This document shows positions 38,139 through 47,180 of a stretch of 64,000 nt of DNA, piece by piece. Made by a program: the position numbers and the translations under genes. Below the pieces are notes generated by a model that saw only the letters and a program-made list of their open reading frames with translations, was not told where the DNA came from and did not search any database. Source of the DNA: Lacticaseibacillus thailandensis DSM 22698 = JCM 13996 (GTDB lineage Bacteria; Bacillota; Bacilli; Lactobacillales; Lactobacillaceae); contig NZ_BBER01000001.1 of assembly GCF_001312865.1 (NCBI RefSeq), positions 310,001 through 374,000 of the forward strand, in the 5' to 3' direction. Position 1 is the first letter of the stretch, and every line of letters begins with the position of its first letter.

Positions 38139-40097
38139 ATGGACGTGAAGAAGAAGACGCCAAAACGTCGTTATATTACTGGGTTTGATGGCCTGCGCAC
38201 GATTGGTGTGCTGGGCGTCATTTTGTACCACCTGCGACCAGAAATTTTCAAAGGTGGTTATTTGGGTGTGCCCATTTTCATGGTGGTTTCCGGCTACTTG
38301 ATTACGGACGGTTTGGTGATGGAATTTAACCGGACGGGTCGGTTTGACTACAAGCGCTTCTGGATGAAGCGAATTCGGCGCTTGTATCCGGCCTTGCTCG
38401 TCGTTTTATTTGGGACCGCTGCCTACATTACTTTGTTTGCGCGGGCGTTGCTACACAATCTGCACGCCATCGTGGTCACTAACTTGCTGTACGTTTACAA
38501 CTGGTGGCAAATTGGCAACGGGCAGTCGTACTTCGCGCGGTTTGCGGCGGGGGAGAGTCCGTTCACCCATCTGTGGACGCTGTCGATTGAAGGGCAGTTT
38601 TACCTCATCTTTCCGTTGCTCGTCATGCTTCTGTTAGGAGGGCTGCACCTAAGTCGAGCCAAGGTCGGCGGGGTCACCCTCAGCTTGGCCGGACTGTCAG
38701 CAATTTGGATGGCGGTGCTGTACTGGTTGAGCGCCAAAGGACCCAACTTTGATCCTAGTCGCTTGTATTACGGGACTGACACCCGGGTGTTCTCAATCCT
38801 CTTGGGTGCGGCGTTGGCGTTTGTGTGGCCCAGTGCGCACCTAGCTCGCCACGTCACTGACAATGCCCGCCGGACGCTTGATGGTACTGGGGTCGTGGCG
38901 TTACTATCGATGTTGCTGATGGTCATTTTTGTGGGGGACCAGTCGGTCTTTTTGTATGAAGGCGGCATGTTGCTATTTTCCATCTTCGTCACAATTTTGG
39001 TGGCGGTGGTGGCGCACCCGGCGTCACACCTGAACCGGTGGCTATCCAATCCACTCTTTAGTTGGGTCGGTAGCCGTAGTTACGGCATTTATCTATACCA
39101 GTTCCCGGTGATGATTTTCTTTGAGCAGCGGTTTACACACGTGGCCGATCACCCGTGGGCGTACCCCATTGCGGAAGTAATCATTATCTTGGTGTTGACA
39201 GAGTTGTCCTACCGCCTCGTGGAGCAACCCGCGGCGCACTGGTTATTTCGGCGGCAATTGTCGGGCCAAGCTCCCGTGGCGTCACAGTCACAGCGGCCAG
39301 TTCGTGACCGCCTAGAAGCTTGGTGGCGTAGCCTGAAGCCTGTGCAGATGGCGGTGGTGGTGGTATTAACGGTCACCTTTGCCGTCGGTATGACGGGGGT
39401 GGTCCAAGCACCATCAGCGAAGGTTCAACGTACGGCGCTGCAAAAGCATCTCCACGAGTCTGCCCGGGCCAAGGCAGCGGATAAGCGCCGGTACGCGGCA
39501 TACAAGTCCTCACTGCACGCCCAGAGCAAAGGTGGCACCAAGCACCGGCGGCCGCTAGGCAAGAATGCGTTTGCCCGTTATGGGTTGACCGACGCGGAGT
39601 TTAAGTTTGCCGCTAAGGTCAGCCTGACCGGGGTGGGGGATTCAGTCATGGCGGACGGGAAGCCGTTACTGGAAAAGATTTTTCCGGAGTCCTTTATTGA
39701 TGCCGCAGTGAGCCGGCAAGCCACGGATGGCATCCAAATTCTGAAGCAGTACCAGCAATCGGGTACGCTGGCCCGTAACGTTCTGGTGGGCCTGGGGACC
39801 AACGGACCGGTGACTAACGGCGAGATTGCCGACTTGATGCGGACAGTTGGGCGTAAGCGGCACGTGTTTTGGGTCAACACCCACGTGCCGACGCGTCAGT
39901 GGCAAAACCAGGTCAACCGCACGTTGGCCCAGGCCGCCCGGCACTACCGCAACCTGACGGTGATTGACTGGTATGGCTATGCCAACGGCCATCCCGAATG
40001 GTTCTATAATGATAACGTGCACCCAAACCAGCAAGGTAATCCGCGGTACGCGGCGTTTGTAGCCAAGCAGATCGTGGACACGTTGCGGCAACAGTAA
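38139..40097 (+). CDS. OatA-type peptidoglycan O-acetyltransferase
   Basis: A 652-residue membrane enzyme in two parts. The first 400 residues are an acyltransferase-3 domain with about ten or eleven helices (GFDGLRTIGVLGVILYH, WTLSIEGQFYLIFPLL). After one more helix (MAVVVVLTVTFAVGM) comes an extracellular SGNH domain with block I GVGDSVM, block III GTNG and block V DNVHP, giving a complete Ser-Asp-His triad. OatA acetylates muramic or glucosamine residues and gives lysozyme resistance. Intact frame; ATG 38139 with a modest GGGG upstream. It stands alone between obg and rnz. Confidence 0.88.
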   Translation: MDVKKKTPKRRYITGFDGLRTIGVLGVILYHLRPEIFKGGYLGVPIFMVVSGYLITDGLVMEFNRTGRFDYKRFWMKRIRRLYPALLVVLFGTAAYITLFARALLHNLHAIVVTNLLYVYNWWQIGNGQSYFARFAAGESPFTHLWTLSIEGQFYLIFPLLVMLLLGGLHLSRAKVGGVTLSLAGLSAIWMAVLYWLSAKGPNFDPSRLYYGTDTRVFSILLGAALAFVWPSAHLARHVTDNARRTLDGTGVVALLSMLLMVIFVGDQSVFLYEGGMLLFSIFVTILVAVVAHPASHLNRWLSNPLFSWVGSRSYGIYLYQFPVMIFFEQRFTHVADHPWAYPIAEVIIILVLTELSYRLVEQPAAHWLFRRQLSGQAPVASQSQRPVRDRLEAWWRSLKPVQMAVVVVLTVTFAVGMTGVVQAPSAKVQRTALQKHLHESARAKAADKRRYAAYKSSLHAQSKGGTKHRRPLGKNAFARYGLTDAEFKFAAKVSLTGVGDSVMADGKPLLEKIFPESFIDAAVSRQATDGIQILKQYQQSGTLARNVLVGLGTNGPVTNGEIADLMRTVGRKRHVFWVNTHVPTRQWQNQVNRTLAQAARHYRNLTVIDWYGYANGHPEWFYNDNVHPNQQGNPRYAAFVAKQIVDTLRQQ

Positions 40098-40115
40098 CTC
40101 CGGTTTATGTATCCA

Positions 40116-40140
40116 GGGCCACTTAACGGTGGCCCCTTTC
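40116..40140 (+). terminator. Terminator after the acyltransferase gene
   Basis: GGGCCAC (40116-40122) pairs with GTGGCCC (40129-40135), followed by a short, weak T tract. Confidence 0.5.
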
Positions 40141-40290
40141 TGATGCCGTTAGTTTTCGTAGAGACAATTTCGGGCGTATGCTACAATAGTACGGAAAGGT
40201 GCCGGCGTTACGGCGCGGTGGCGATGATTTGTGGGTCGCCCCGGCGAACGGCGGCCCGTTGATACAACGTAAACAGATTGGATGGCACGC

Positions 40291-41223
40291 ATGGAGATTC
40301 AATTTTTAGGTACGGGGGCAGGTTCGCCCTCGCGAAGTCGGAACGTTAGTAGCCTGGCGTTAAAGTTGTTGGATGAGCGCAACGAGGTGTGGCTCTTTGA
40401 TTGTGGTGAGGGGACGCAACACCAGATATTGCGCACTGCCATTCGGCCCCGTAAAATTAGCAAAATTTTTATTACCCATTTGCATGGCGACCACATCTTT
40501 GGGCTACCGGGCCTGTTGGCGAGTCGGTCTAACCAGGGGGGCACCGAGCCGTTAACGATATATGGGCCCAAGGGTATTGCCGACTTTGTGAAGACCAGCC
40601 TGCGGATCACGCAGACGCACCTGGCTTATGCCATCAACTTCGTAACGGTACAACCCGGGGTGGTGCTCGATGATGCCACGTTCACGGTCACGGCGGACTA
40701 TCTGGATCACCGCATTACCTGCTTTGGCTACCGGGTCTTTGAAAAGCCACATCCGGGTGAACTGTTGATCGATAAGGTGCGGGCGGCCAACATTCCGTCC
40801 GGTCCGGTGTACGCCCAACTCAAGGCGGGCAAGACCGTGACGCTGCCCGATGGCCGGACCTTCAATGGCGCCGACTTCATCGGGGCTGCCCAGCCCGGCC
40901 GGACGGTGACCATCTTTGGTGACACGCGCCAGGTAGACCGCGAACTGGCGCTGGCTCAGGACGCCGATGTCATTGTGCACGAGAGTACCTTTGACGGTGC
41001 GGACGCTAAGCTTGCCCGGCGCTACTTCCACTCGACCGATTTAGAAGCGGCGCAACTCGCCCAGCGGGCGCATGCGGGGCAGTTGCTGTTGAACCATATT
41101 TCGGCTCGGTATGTAGGCAAAGTCGCCCGGGAATTGCAAAAAGAGGCCCGCACGGTCTTTAAGAACACGCGGGTGGTCAGTGATTTGGATGAAATTGATA
41201 TTCCTTTTCGGAAGGTGAAATAA
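40291..41223 (+). CDS. rnz: Ribonuclease Z
   Basis: RNase Z trims the 3' end of tRNA precursors. The 310-residue product begins [14 protein letters not shown] and carries the zinc motif [14 protein letters not shown], plus FGDTR and HESTF blocks further on. The frame is intact. ATG 40291 gives the family start; ATG 40282, three codons earlier, is also possible and neither has a strong RBS. An extended -10 (TGCTACAAT) sits near 40178-40186. The stop overlaps the next ATG by one base. Confidence 0.95.
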   Translation: MEIQFLGTGAGSPSRSRNVSSLALKLLDERNEVWLFDCGEGTQHQILRTAIRPRKISKIFITHLHGDHIFGLPGLLASRSNQGGTEPLTIYGPKGIADFVKTSLRITQTHLAYAINFVTVQPGVVLDDATFTVTADYLDHRITCFGYRVFEKPHPGELLIDKVRAANIPSGPVYAQLKAGKTVTLPDGRTFNGADFIGAAQPGRTVTIFGDTRQVDRELALAQDADVIVHESTFDGADAKLARRYFHSTDLEAAQLAQRAHAGQLLLNHISARYVGKVARELQKEARTVFKNTRVVSDLDEIDIPFRKVK

Positions 41224-42013
41224 TGGCTGATTTACGGGGACAAGTAGTTGTTGTGACCGGTGGCTCTGGCGGTTTAGGCCGGGCAATTGGGATGGATGCC
41301 GCGCGACAGGGAGCCACCGTGGTGTTCTTGGCGCGGCGGGTCAATGCATTGCGCAGTGCGCGGATTGAAGCCACTGCTTTGGCCGGAACCCCAGCGTACG
41401 CGTACCGCCTGGATGTTTCCGACCCCGTCCAGATTGACGCGGTATGGGCACAACTGCTCGCAGACGTGGGTGGTCACGTGGACGTTTTGGTGAACGCAGC
41501 TGGCTTCGGGCAGTTCCTGCCCGCACTGGCGACCGATGCAGCGGTCACGAGCCGCATGTTTCGGGTTAACGTGCTGGGGCTGATCTACATGACCCGGCTC
41601 GCTGGTGCCAGATGATGCGGCAAGGTACTGGGCACATCATTAACATCGCTTCGATGGCGGGCAAGATTGCTACTCCGCAGTCGGCGGTCTATGCTGCGAC
41701 CAAGGCGGCAGTAATTGCGTACAGCAACGCCTTACGACTGGAACTACGGCACACCGGGGTGTACGTCACGACGGTCAACCCTGGGCCGGTGGCCACGGAC
41801 TTCTTTATGCACGCCCACGCGCAGGATTATGCACGCGCCGTGGCTGCGTTCACCTTGGACGCGGATAAGTTAGCGGCCCGCATCGTGCGGACGTTTCACC
41901 GGCCGGTCCGGGAAGTGAACGCGCCAGCCATTATGCAGCTGGGCGCGGTATTGTACCCGCTCGTCCCGCGGCTGGGAGATTGGCTCACGGCCACGGTGTT
42001 CAACCGTAAATAG
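41223..42013 (+). CDS. Short-chain dehydrogenase/reductase (one frame break)
   Basis: A classical SDR of about 264 residues. The NAD(P)-binding TGGSGGLG, the NAAG motif, catalytic Ser in IASMAGK and the YAATK active site are all present. Substrate is unknown. It starts at ATG 41223, one base inside the rnz stop, so it is translationally coupled to rnz; this rnz-SDR pair is common in lactobacilli. Near 41610 one C is missing (CCC read as CC); correction joins RLAGAQMMRQGTGHIINIAS. Confidence 0.9.
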
Positions 42014-42119
42014 AATAGGTTTGTGACAGTGGTGAGTTGTCCGTCAGTAGCTGGCGGCGCTCGCCACTTTGCGTTGATGGCCTGGCGGGTGAGTAGGTTG
42101 GCGAGCGGTGATATTGTGT

Positions 42120-42136
42120 TTTGACCAATTTTGACC
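42120..42136 (+). promoter_or_regulatory. CtsR operator upstream of clpB
   Basis: TTTGACC AAT TTTGACC is an exact heptad direct repeat with the three-base spacer; read on the other strand it is GGTCAAA-ATT-GGTCAAA, the consensus for the heat-shock repressor CtsR. It overlaps the -35 of the clpB promoter, so binding would block transcription. Confidence 0.9.
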
Positions 42137-42160
42137 TTTGGGGGCTGGGCGTGGTAAAAT
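42131..42160 (+). promoter_or_regulatory. clpB promoter
   Basis: TTGACC (42131-42136), 18 bases, TAAAAT (42155-42160). The -35 is inside the second CtsR heptad. Confidence 0.75.
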
Positions 42161-42185
42161 GTCCTCAACGAAAGGGGCGAGACGT

Positions 42186-44790
42186 TTGGATCCAGAACAA
42201 TTAACTGAAGCCGTGACGAAGGCAATTGGCGCTGCACAGCAGGTGGCGCAGACCCGGCACCACCAGGATATCGATATTCCCCACTTGTGGAAGGTGTTGG
42301 TACAGCCAAATGAATTAGCTACGCAGATCTACCAGCAGGCCGGTGTGGATGTGACCGGCTTGAACCAGGTAATTGACCAAGCGCTGGACGCAGAATCAGT
42401 GGTCGAGGGTGTGGCTAATTACGGGCAAAGTATGAGTCAGAACCTCAGCCAGTTAATGCAGGACGCCGACCGTGAACGGCAGGCATTGGGTGACCAGTAC
42501 ATTGCGACGGACACGCTGCTGCTCGCCCTGATGCAGCAAAAGTATTCTCCCATCACGGAGTACTTGACCAAGAACGGGGTTACGGCGAAAAAGTTGCGCC
42601 AGGTGGTTGACCAGGTGCGCGGTGGTCAGCACGTCAACAGCCAGGGTGCCGAAAATACCTACCAGAGCTTGAAGAAGTACGGGACGGACCTAGTCGCCGA
42701 GGCGCGCAGCGGTAAAATGGACCCAATTATTGGTCGTGATGAGGAAATTCGGAATGTGATCCGCATTCTCTCCCGGAAAACGAAGAACAATCCGGTGCTA
42801 ATTGGTGAACCTGGGGTTGGTAAAACGGCCATTGTTGAAGGCTTGGCCCAGCGAATCGTGAAGGCGGATGTCCCGGATAACCTCAAGGACAAGACCATTA
42901 TCAGTTTAGACATGGGGAGCCTGATTGCTGGCGCCAAGTACCGGGGCGAGTTTGAGGAACGCCTCAAGGCGGTGCTGAACGAGGTCAAGCGTGCTAATGG
43001 CCAAATCATCGTGTTCATTGACGAAATTCACACCATCGTGGGCGCCGGCAAGACCGAGGGTTCCATGGATGCCGGCAACTTGCTCAAGCCCATGCTCGCT
43101 CGTGGGGAGCTACACCTCATTGGTGCGACCACGCTGGATGAGTACCGCGAAAACATTGAGAAGGACAAAGCCTTGGAGCGGCGGTTCCAGCGGGTCTTGG
43201 TTCAGGAACCTAGCGTAGAGGACACCATCAGCATTTTGCGGGGACTCAAAGAACGCTTTGAGATCTTCCACGGGGTGCGGATTCATGATGCCGCGCTGGT
43301 GGCCGCGGCGACGTTGTCGAACCGCTATATTACCGACCGGTTCTTGCCGGACAAGGCCATCGATCTGGTCGATGAAGCCAGTGCCAACATCAACGTGGAG
43401 ATGAATTCCCGTCCGAACGAACTGGACGTGGCGCAGCGTAAGCAAATGCAACTGGAAATTGAAGAAGCGGCGCTGAAAAAGGAAACCGATAAGGCCAGCC
43501 AGCAGCGCTTAGCCCAGGCGGAAAAGGACTTGGCCGAGGTCAAGGAACAGACCAGTCGGCTGAACGCCCAGTGGCAGTCCGAGAAGCAGCAGATCAACGC
43601 CCTCAACGCCAAGAAGTCTGAGGTGGAGCACGCCAAGCACGAGTTGGAGGATGCGCAAGCTAAGTACGATTTGGAAAAGGCGGCGCGGTTACAGCACGGT
43701 ACCATTCCCCAACTGGAAAAGGAGTTGGCGGAGCTCGAGCAGCGGGAGCGGCCCGATACCTGGTTGGTGCAGGAATCAGTGACCCCGAATGAAATTGCCG
43801 CCGTCATTAGTCGGCAAACGGGCATTCCCGTGGCGAAGTTGGTGCAGGGTGACCGGGAGAAGCTGTTACACTTAGCCGACAACCTCCACCAGCGGGTGAT
43901 TGGGCAGGATAACGCCGTGACCGCGGTGAGCGATGCCGTGATCCGTTCTCGTGCCGGGTTGCAAGATCCTAGCCGTCCGCTGGGGAGCTTCTTGTTCCTC
44001 GGTCCTACCGGGGTCGGGAAGACGGAACTGGCCAAGGCGTTGGCCGAGAACCTCTTCGACTCCGAAAAGCACATGGTGCGGATCGATATGTCCGAATATA
44101 TGGAAAAAGAAAACGTGTCGCGGCTGGTCGGCGCAGCTCCGGGTTATATTGGCTACGAGGAGGGCGGTCAACTGACCGAAGCGGTGCGGCGGAATCCGTA
44201 CACGATTGTCTTGCTGGACGAAATTGAGAAGGCCCACCCAGACGTGTTTAACATTTTGCTACAGGTCCTTGATGATGGGCGCCTGACGGATGGTCAGGGC
44301 CGCACGGTCGACTTCAAGAACACGATTATCATTATGACTTCGAACCTGGGCAGCGAAATTTTGCTGGACGCGGCCAACCAGGGCGGCATCACGGATGCGA
44401 CCCGGGCGGCGGTGCGGAAGCTGATTCAGACCCGGTTCAAGCCAGAGTTTCTTAACCGGATCGACGATATCATCATGTTTAACCCACTGAGTGCGGACGA
44501 TATTAAGCGGATCGTGGTTAAGGATATTGACGGGTTGCGGACCCGGTTGGCTGAACAGGATTTGCAGTTGAAGTTGAGTCAGGCGGCTGTCGATTTGTTG
44601 GGTGATGAAGGTTACCAACCAGCATTTGGGGCGCGGCCACTCCAGCGGTTAATTACGACCAAAGTGGAGACCCCACTGGCCAAAAAAACTGATTGCTGGT
44701 GAAATTGTTCCTGAAAGCACGGTGACAGTGGGTGTAAAAGATGGTAAACTAACTTTCGAGGACTCAGCGACAGCGCCAAACCCAGCGTAA
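42186..44790 (+). CDS. clpB: ClpB disaggregase (one frame break)
   Basis: ClpB is a hexameric AAA+ chaperone that pulls proteins from aggregates together with DnaK. Corrected length is 867 residues. Two Clp-N repeats, first ATPase ([18 protein letters not shown]), a long coiled-coil middle domain (about residues 405-530), and second ATPase (GPTGVGKTE). The start is TTG 42186, eight bases after AAAGGGG, giving [10 protein letters not shown]. Near 44688 a run of seven A should be six; the true C-terminus then reads [11 protein letters not shown] and ends at TAA 44788. The CtsR site upstream predicts heat induction. Confidence 0.95.
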
Positions 44791-44804
44791 TTGAGCGCTG
44801 CGCC

Positions 44805-44832
44805 TTGCAAAATAATGGTTTTCCGGTATAGT
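44805..44832 (+). promoter_or_regulatory. rpmF promoter
   Basis: TTGCAA (44805-44810), 16 bases, TATAGT (44827-44832), about 35 bases before the rpmF start. Confidence 0.75.
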
Positions 44833-44866
44833 ATATTGGAATACCAATAAAAAGGAGTTTATAATC

Positions 44867-45055
44867 ATGGCAGTTCCTGCACGTAAGACTTCCAAAACGA
44901 AGAAGCGCATGCGTCGTGGACACATCAAGTTGAGTGTTCCTAACTTGCACTTTGATGCCACGACCGGTGAATACCGTGTATCCCACCATGTTTCCCCCAA
45001 CGGTTACTACAAGGGCAAGCAGGTTGTTGATACCAAGAGTGACGCCAACGCGTAA
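44867..45055 (+). CDS. rpmF: 50S ribosomal protein L32
   Basis: L32 is a small 50S protein. The 62-residue product begins [19 protein letters not shown]. It lacks the two CxxC pairs of the zinc-binding form, so it is the zinc-independent type. AAAGGAG precedes the ATG. It has its own promoter and terminator. Confidence 0.96.
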   Translation: MAVPARKTSKTKKRMRRGHIKLSVPNLHFDATTGEYRVSHHVSPNGYYKGKQVVDTKSDANA

Positions 45056-45065
45056 TTAAACAGTT

Positions 45066-45096
45066 AAGTCAACTTCTGTGAGGTTGGCTTTTTTTG
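45066..45096 (+). terminator. rpmF terminator
   Basis: AAGTCAACTT (45066-45075) pairs with AGGTTGGCTT (45081-45090) using G-U pairs, then a T run. Confidence 0.85.
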
Positions 45097-45184
45097 TTGC
45101 GCAAATTTCTGCCAGTGATGATGACATGTGCTAGTATTAGAGACGAGGTGTAACAGTGCTTGTGTCATTTTTGGGAGGATTATT

Positions 45185-45751
45185 ATGACCGACAACAAAG
45201 CGTTTTCCGATTATTTGAACCAGTTGGCGCGGGCCAATTGGCCCCGGTGGGCGGACCTGCCCCAGTTTGACTTGTACATGGACCAGGTTTTGCAGTTTGT
45301 CAATGACTTGACGGCGCCGACGGGGATGGGAGAACTGACGGCCACCATGGTTAATAATTACGTGAAGAAGGGCGTCATTAAGGCGCCAATCAAGAAGAAA
45401 TATACTCGGGCGCAGGTGGCCAACATCATCGTGATTGCTATTCTCAAACCTGTCTTTGCGCTGGATACGATTGCGGACGGGATCCGCTACCAGCTGGTCA
45501 ACCGGACGCCTAGTCAGGCATACGACGCCTTCATCTTGGACTTTGCGGGGGCAATTCAGCAGGCCAACTCCGATTTCACCGGTGAGGTAGTGATCAATGC
45601 CGTGAACAAGGAGGACACCACCAACGTGCAGAACGCGATGGTGCAACTAGCAATCAACGCCGTTTTGCAGAAAATGTTAGTGGAAACGATGACTGAAATT
45701 GTGTCGCCCCGGCAGGTATCGAAGAAGGCCAAGAAGGAAAAAGCCAAGTAG
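45185..45751 (+). CDS. DUF1836 domain protein, probable regulator
   Basis: A 188-residue protein with the DUF1836 pattern: a helix-turn-helix-like core (MVNNYVKKGVIKAPIKKKYTRAQVANIIVIAIL) similar to MerR-type winged helices, followed by helices and a Lys-rich tail (SKKAKKEKAK). The family is taken to be DNA-binding but targets are unknown. ATG 45185 follows GGGAGG. A perfect inverted repeat (TGTGAC-N5-GTCACA) lies 12 bases beyond its stop, ahead of the lipoprotein gene; a link is speculative. Confidence 0.8.
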   Translation: MTDNKAFSDYLNQLARANWPRWADLPQFDLYMDQVLQFVNDLTAPTGMGELTATMVNNYVKKGVIKAPIKKKYTRAQVANIIVIAILKPVFALDTIADGIRYQLVNRTPSQAYDAFILDFAGAIQQANSDFTGEVVINAVNKEDTTNVQNAMVQLAINAVLQKMLVETMTEIVSPRQVSKKAKKEKAK

Positions 45752-45763
45752 TTGCAGGTGAAT

Positions 45764-45780
45764 TGTGACAATGAGTCACA
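45764..45780 (+). promoter_or_regulatory. Candidate operator, perfect inverted repeat
   Basis: TGTGAC (45764-45769), AATGA, GTCACA (45775-45780). It sits directly upstream of a -35 box and has no U tract, so it looks like a dimer-binding site, not a terminator. The cognate regulator is unknown. Confidence 0.5.
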
Positions 45781-45786
45781 TTACAC

Positions 45787-45815
45787 TTGTCGTGGGTGTT
45801 GAGGTGGGGTACATT
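45787..45815 (+). promoter_or_regulatory. Promoter of the lipoprotein gene
   Basis: TTGTCG (45787-45792), 17 bases, TACATT (45810-45815), about 38 bases before the start codon. Confidence 0.55.
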
Positions 45816-45852
45816 AAGGTGCGTAACTTTTTAATAAAGGATGATTTCACTC

Positions 45853-46699
45853 ATGAAAAAAAATATTAACCGCAATTAGCGCCCTGGCCTTGAGCATGGT
45901 GCTGGTTGCTTGCGGAAATAAGTTGACCACCACCAAAAGCACGTACCACCAGAGTGGCATGGTCGCAGTCATTAAGGGTGAGGCTAGCAGCAAGCACATT
46001 CACTACCGTGCAGCTAACCAGCAGGGCACCAAGAAGGTTAACAGCGGTACCTTTGCCTTTTCCGTTCCCATCACCGCCAGCAAGCAGCGCGTGCGCATTA
46101 CGGCGGGCGACCTGAAGCGGACCGTTACGGTCACGGCCGCGACGCCACTGGCTGATTACCAGCAGGCGGCCAATAAGTATAACATGGCGGTGGCCTTGAG
46201 CAGTTTGACCACGGCCCAGCAGAAGCAGGTGACCAGTTTTAAGGCACCAACCAAAGCCAGCCTAGCCACGATGACGCCAGCTGAGCAGGCCAGCACGATG
46301 CAGGCGGCCGCTACGGTCAAGGCCCTGATGACGAAGGCCACCAACGCGACTAAGTCACAGCAGCTGCCTAGTCACGTGAGCGACGGCGTGCACCAAGTCA
46401 TGAAACACGGTGTGGTGCGCGTCCGGGCCAACGTAGATGGTAAGCACCTGATGGGTTACACCATGATCATTCCCGTTAAGGCGATGAAGAACAAGGCTGA
46501 CGCTAAGCAATTTGGGACAACGTTGGCCCTGCTGGGGACATCAGCTGGTGCCAACGCCAAAACGGTGATGAAAAAGTTTGCCAAGGAAACTAAGGACCAG
46601 AGGGATAGTCAAACGACGATGAAGACGATCAAGAGTAACGGCGTGAAGTTTAACGTCGGGTTCTCGACGAGCGATATCTACGTATATATCACTAAATAG
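45853..46699 (+). CDS. Secreted lipoprotein, unknown function (one frame break)
   Basis: About 281 residues. The corrected N-terminus MKKILTAISALALSMVLVACGNK is a lipoprotein signal with lipobox LVAC, so the protein is anchored outside the membrane through Cys. The mature part is rich in Lys, Thr, Ala and Gln and has no domain I recognise; a beta-rich first part (residues 30-95) is followed by helices. The frame is broken right after the start by a run of eight A (45856-45863) where seven fit. AAAGGATG precedes ATG 45853. Confidence 0.75.
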
Positions 46700-46705
46700 A
46701 CTATG

Positions 46706-46740
46706 AAAAAAAAGCGACTCAGTGATGAGCCGCTTTTTTT
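46706..46740. terminator. Bidirectional terminator
   Basis: AAAAAAGCG-A-CTCA pairs with TGAG-C-CGCTTTTTT around a four-base loop, with A and T tracts on both sides, between the lipoprotein and the DUF2929 gene. Confidence 0.85.
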
Positions 46741-46791
46741 GGTGTTTCAGGGTAAATTAAAACCGGCTCACGGCCGGTTGGTCAGCACGCA

Positions 46792-46986
46792 TTACTTAGT
46801 CGTACTCTTACTGGTGCCCGAAAAATGTTCCATTAATGGTGGCAGGAAGACCAACAACACGACAAACACGGCACTGATAATCAGTGACTGGACGGGCTGG
46901 AAAGTCGAACTCGTCAATGAGGCGGCTAAAAACCCGGTGATTTCACCGTAAATCACGCCCCAGAAAATGGCTGTTACAAAGCGCAT
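46792..46986 (-). CDS. DUF2929 small membrane protein
   Basis: A 64-residue protein with two predicted membrane helices (FVTAIFWGVIYGEITGFLAAS and SLIISAVFVVLLVFLPPLM), matching the DUF2929/YjzD family of unknown function. The ATG on the minus strand is preceded by AAAAGAGGGA. The frame is intact. A plus-strand frame over the same bases has no RBS and is a shadow. Confidence 0.7.
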   Translation of the reverse strand: MRFVTAIFWGVIYGEITGFLAASLTSSTFQPVQSLIISAVFVVLLVFLPPLMEHFSGTSKSTTK

Positions 46987-47180
46987 GTCAATCCCTCTTT
47001 TCTAACTGTCGCTATCTTAACGCACTGCGTCTGGTCGTTGCAAGCACAACTTTGAAAATGGGGTGTGAAAGTCGACCTTTGTCATGAGTCTTGTTAATAA
47101 TCGTTAGCTAGGGCCACCATTTAACCCAGCGTAGTGCAGGCCAGCGTGGGGTTCGTTATAATGATGGTTGAGGTGGCAAC

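Noticed and set aside
46703-46951. 82-codon plus-strand frame opposite the DUF2929 gene
   Set aside because: It starts inside a terminator hairpin, has no RBS, and the minus strand encodes a recognisable two-helix protein with an RBS.
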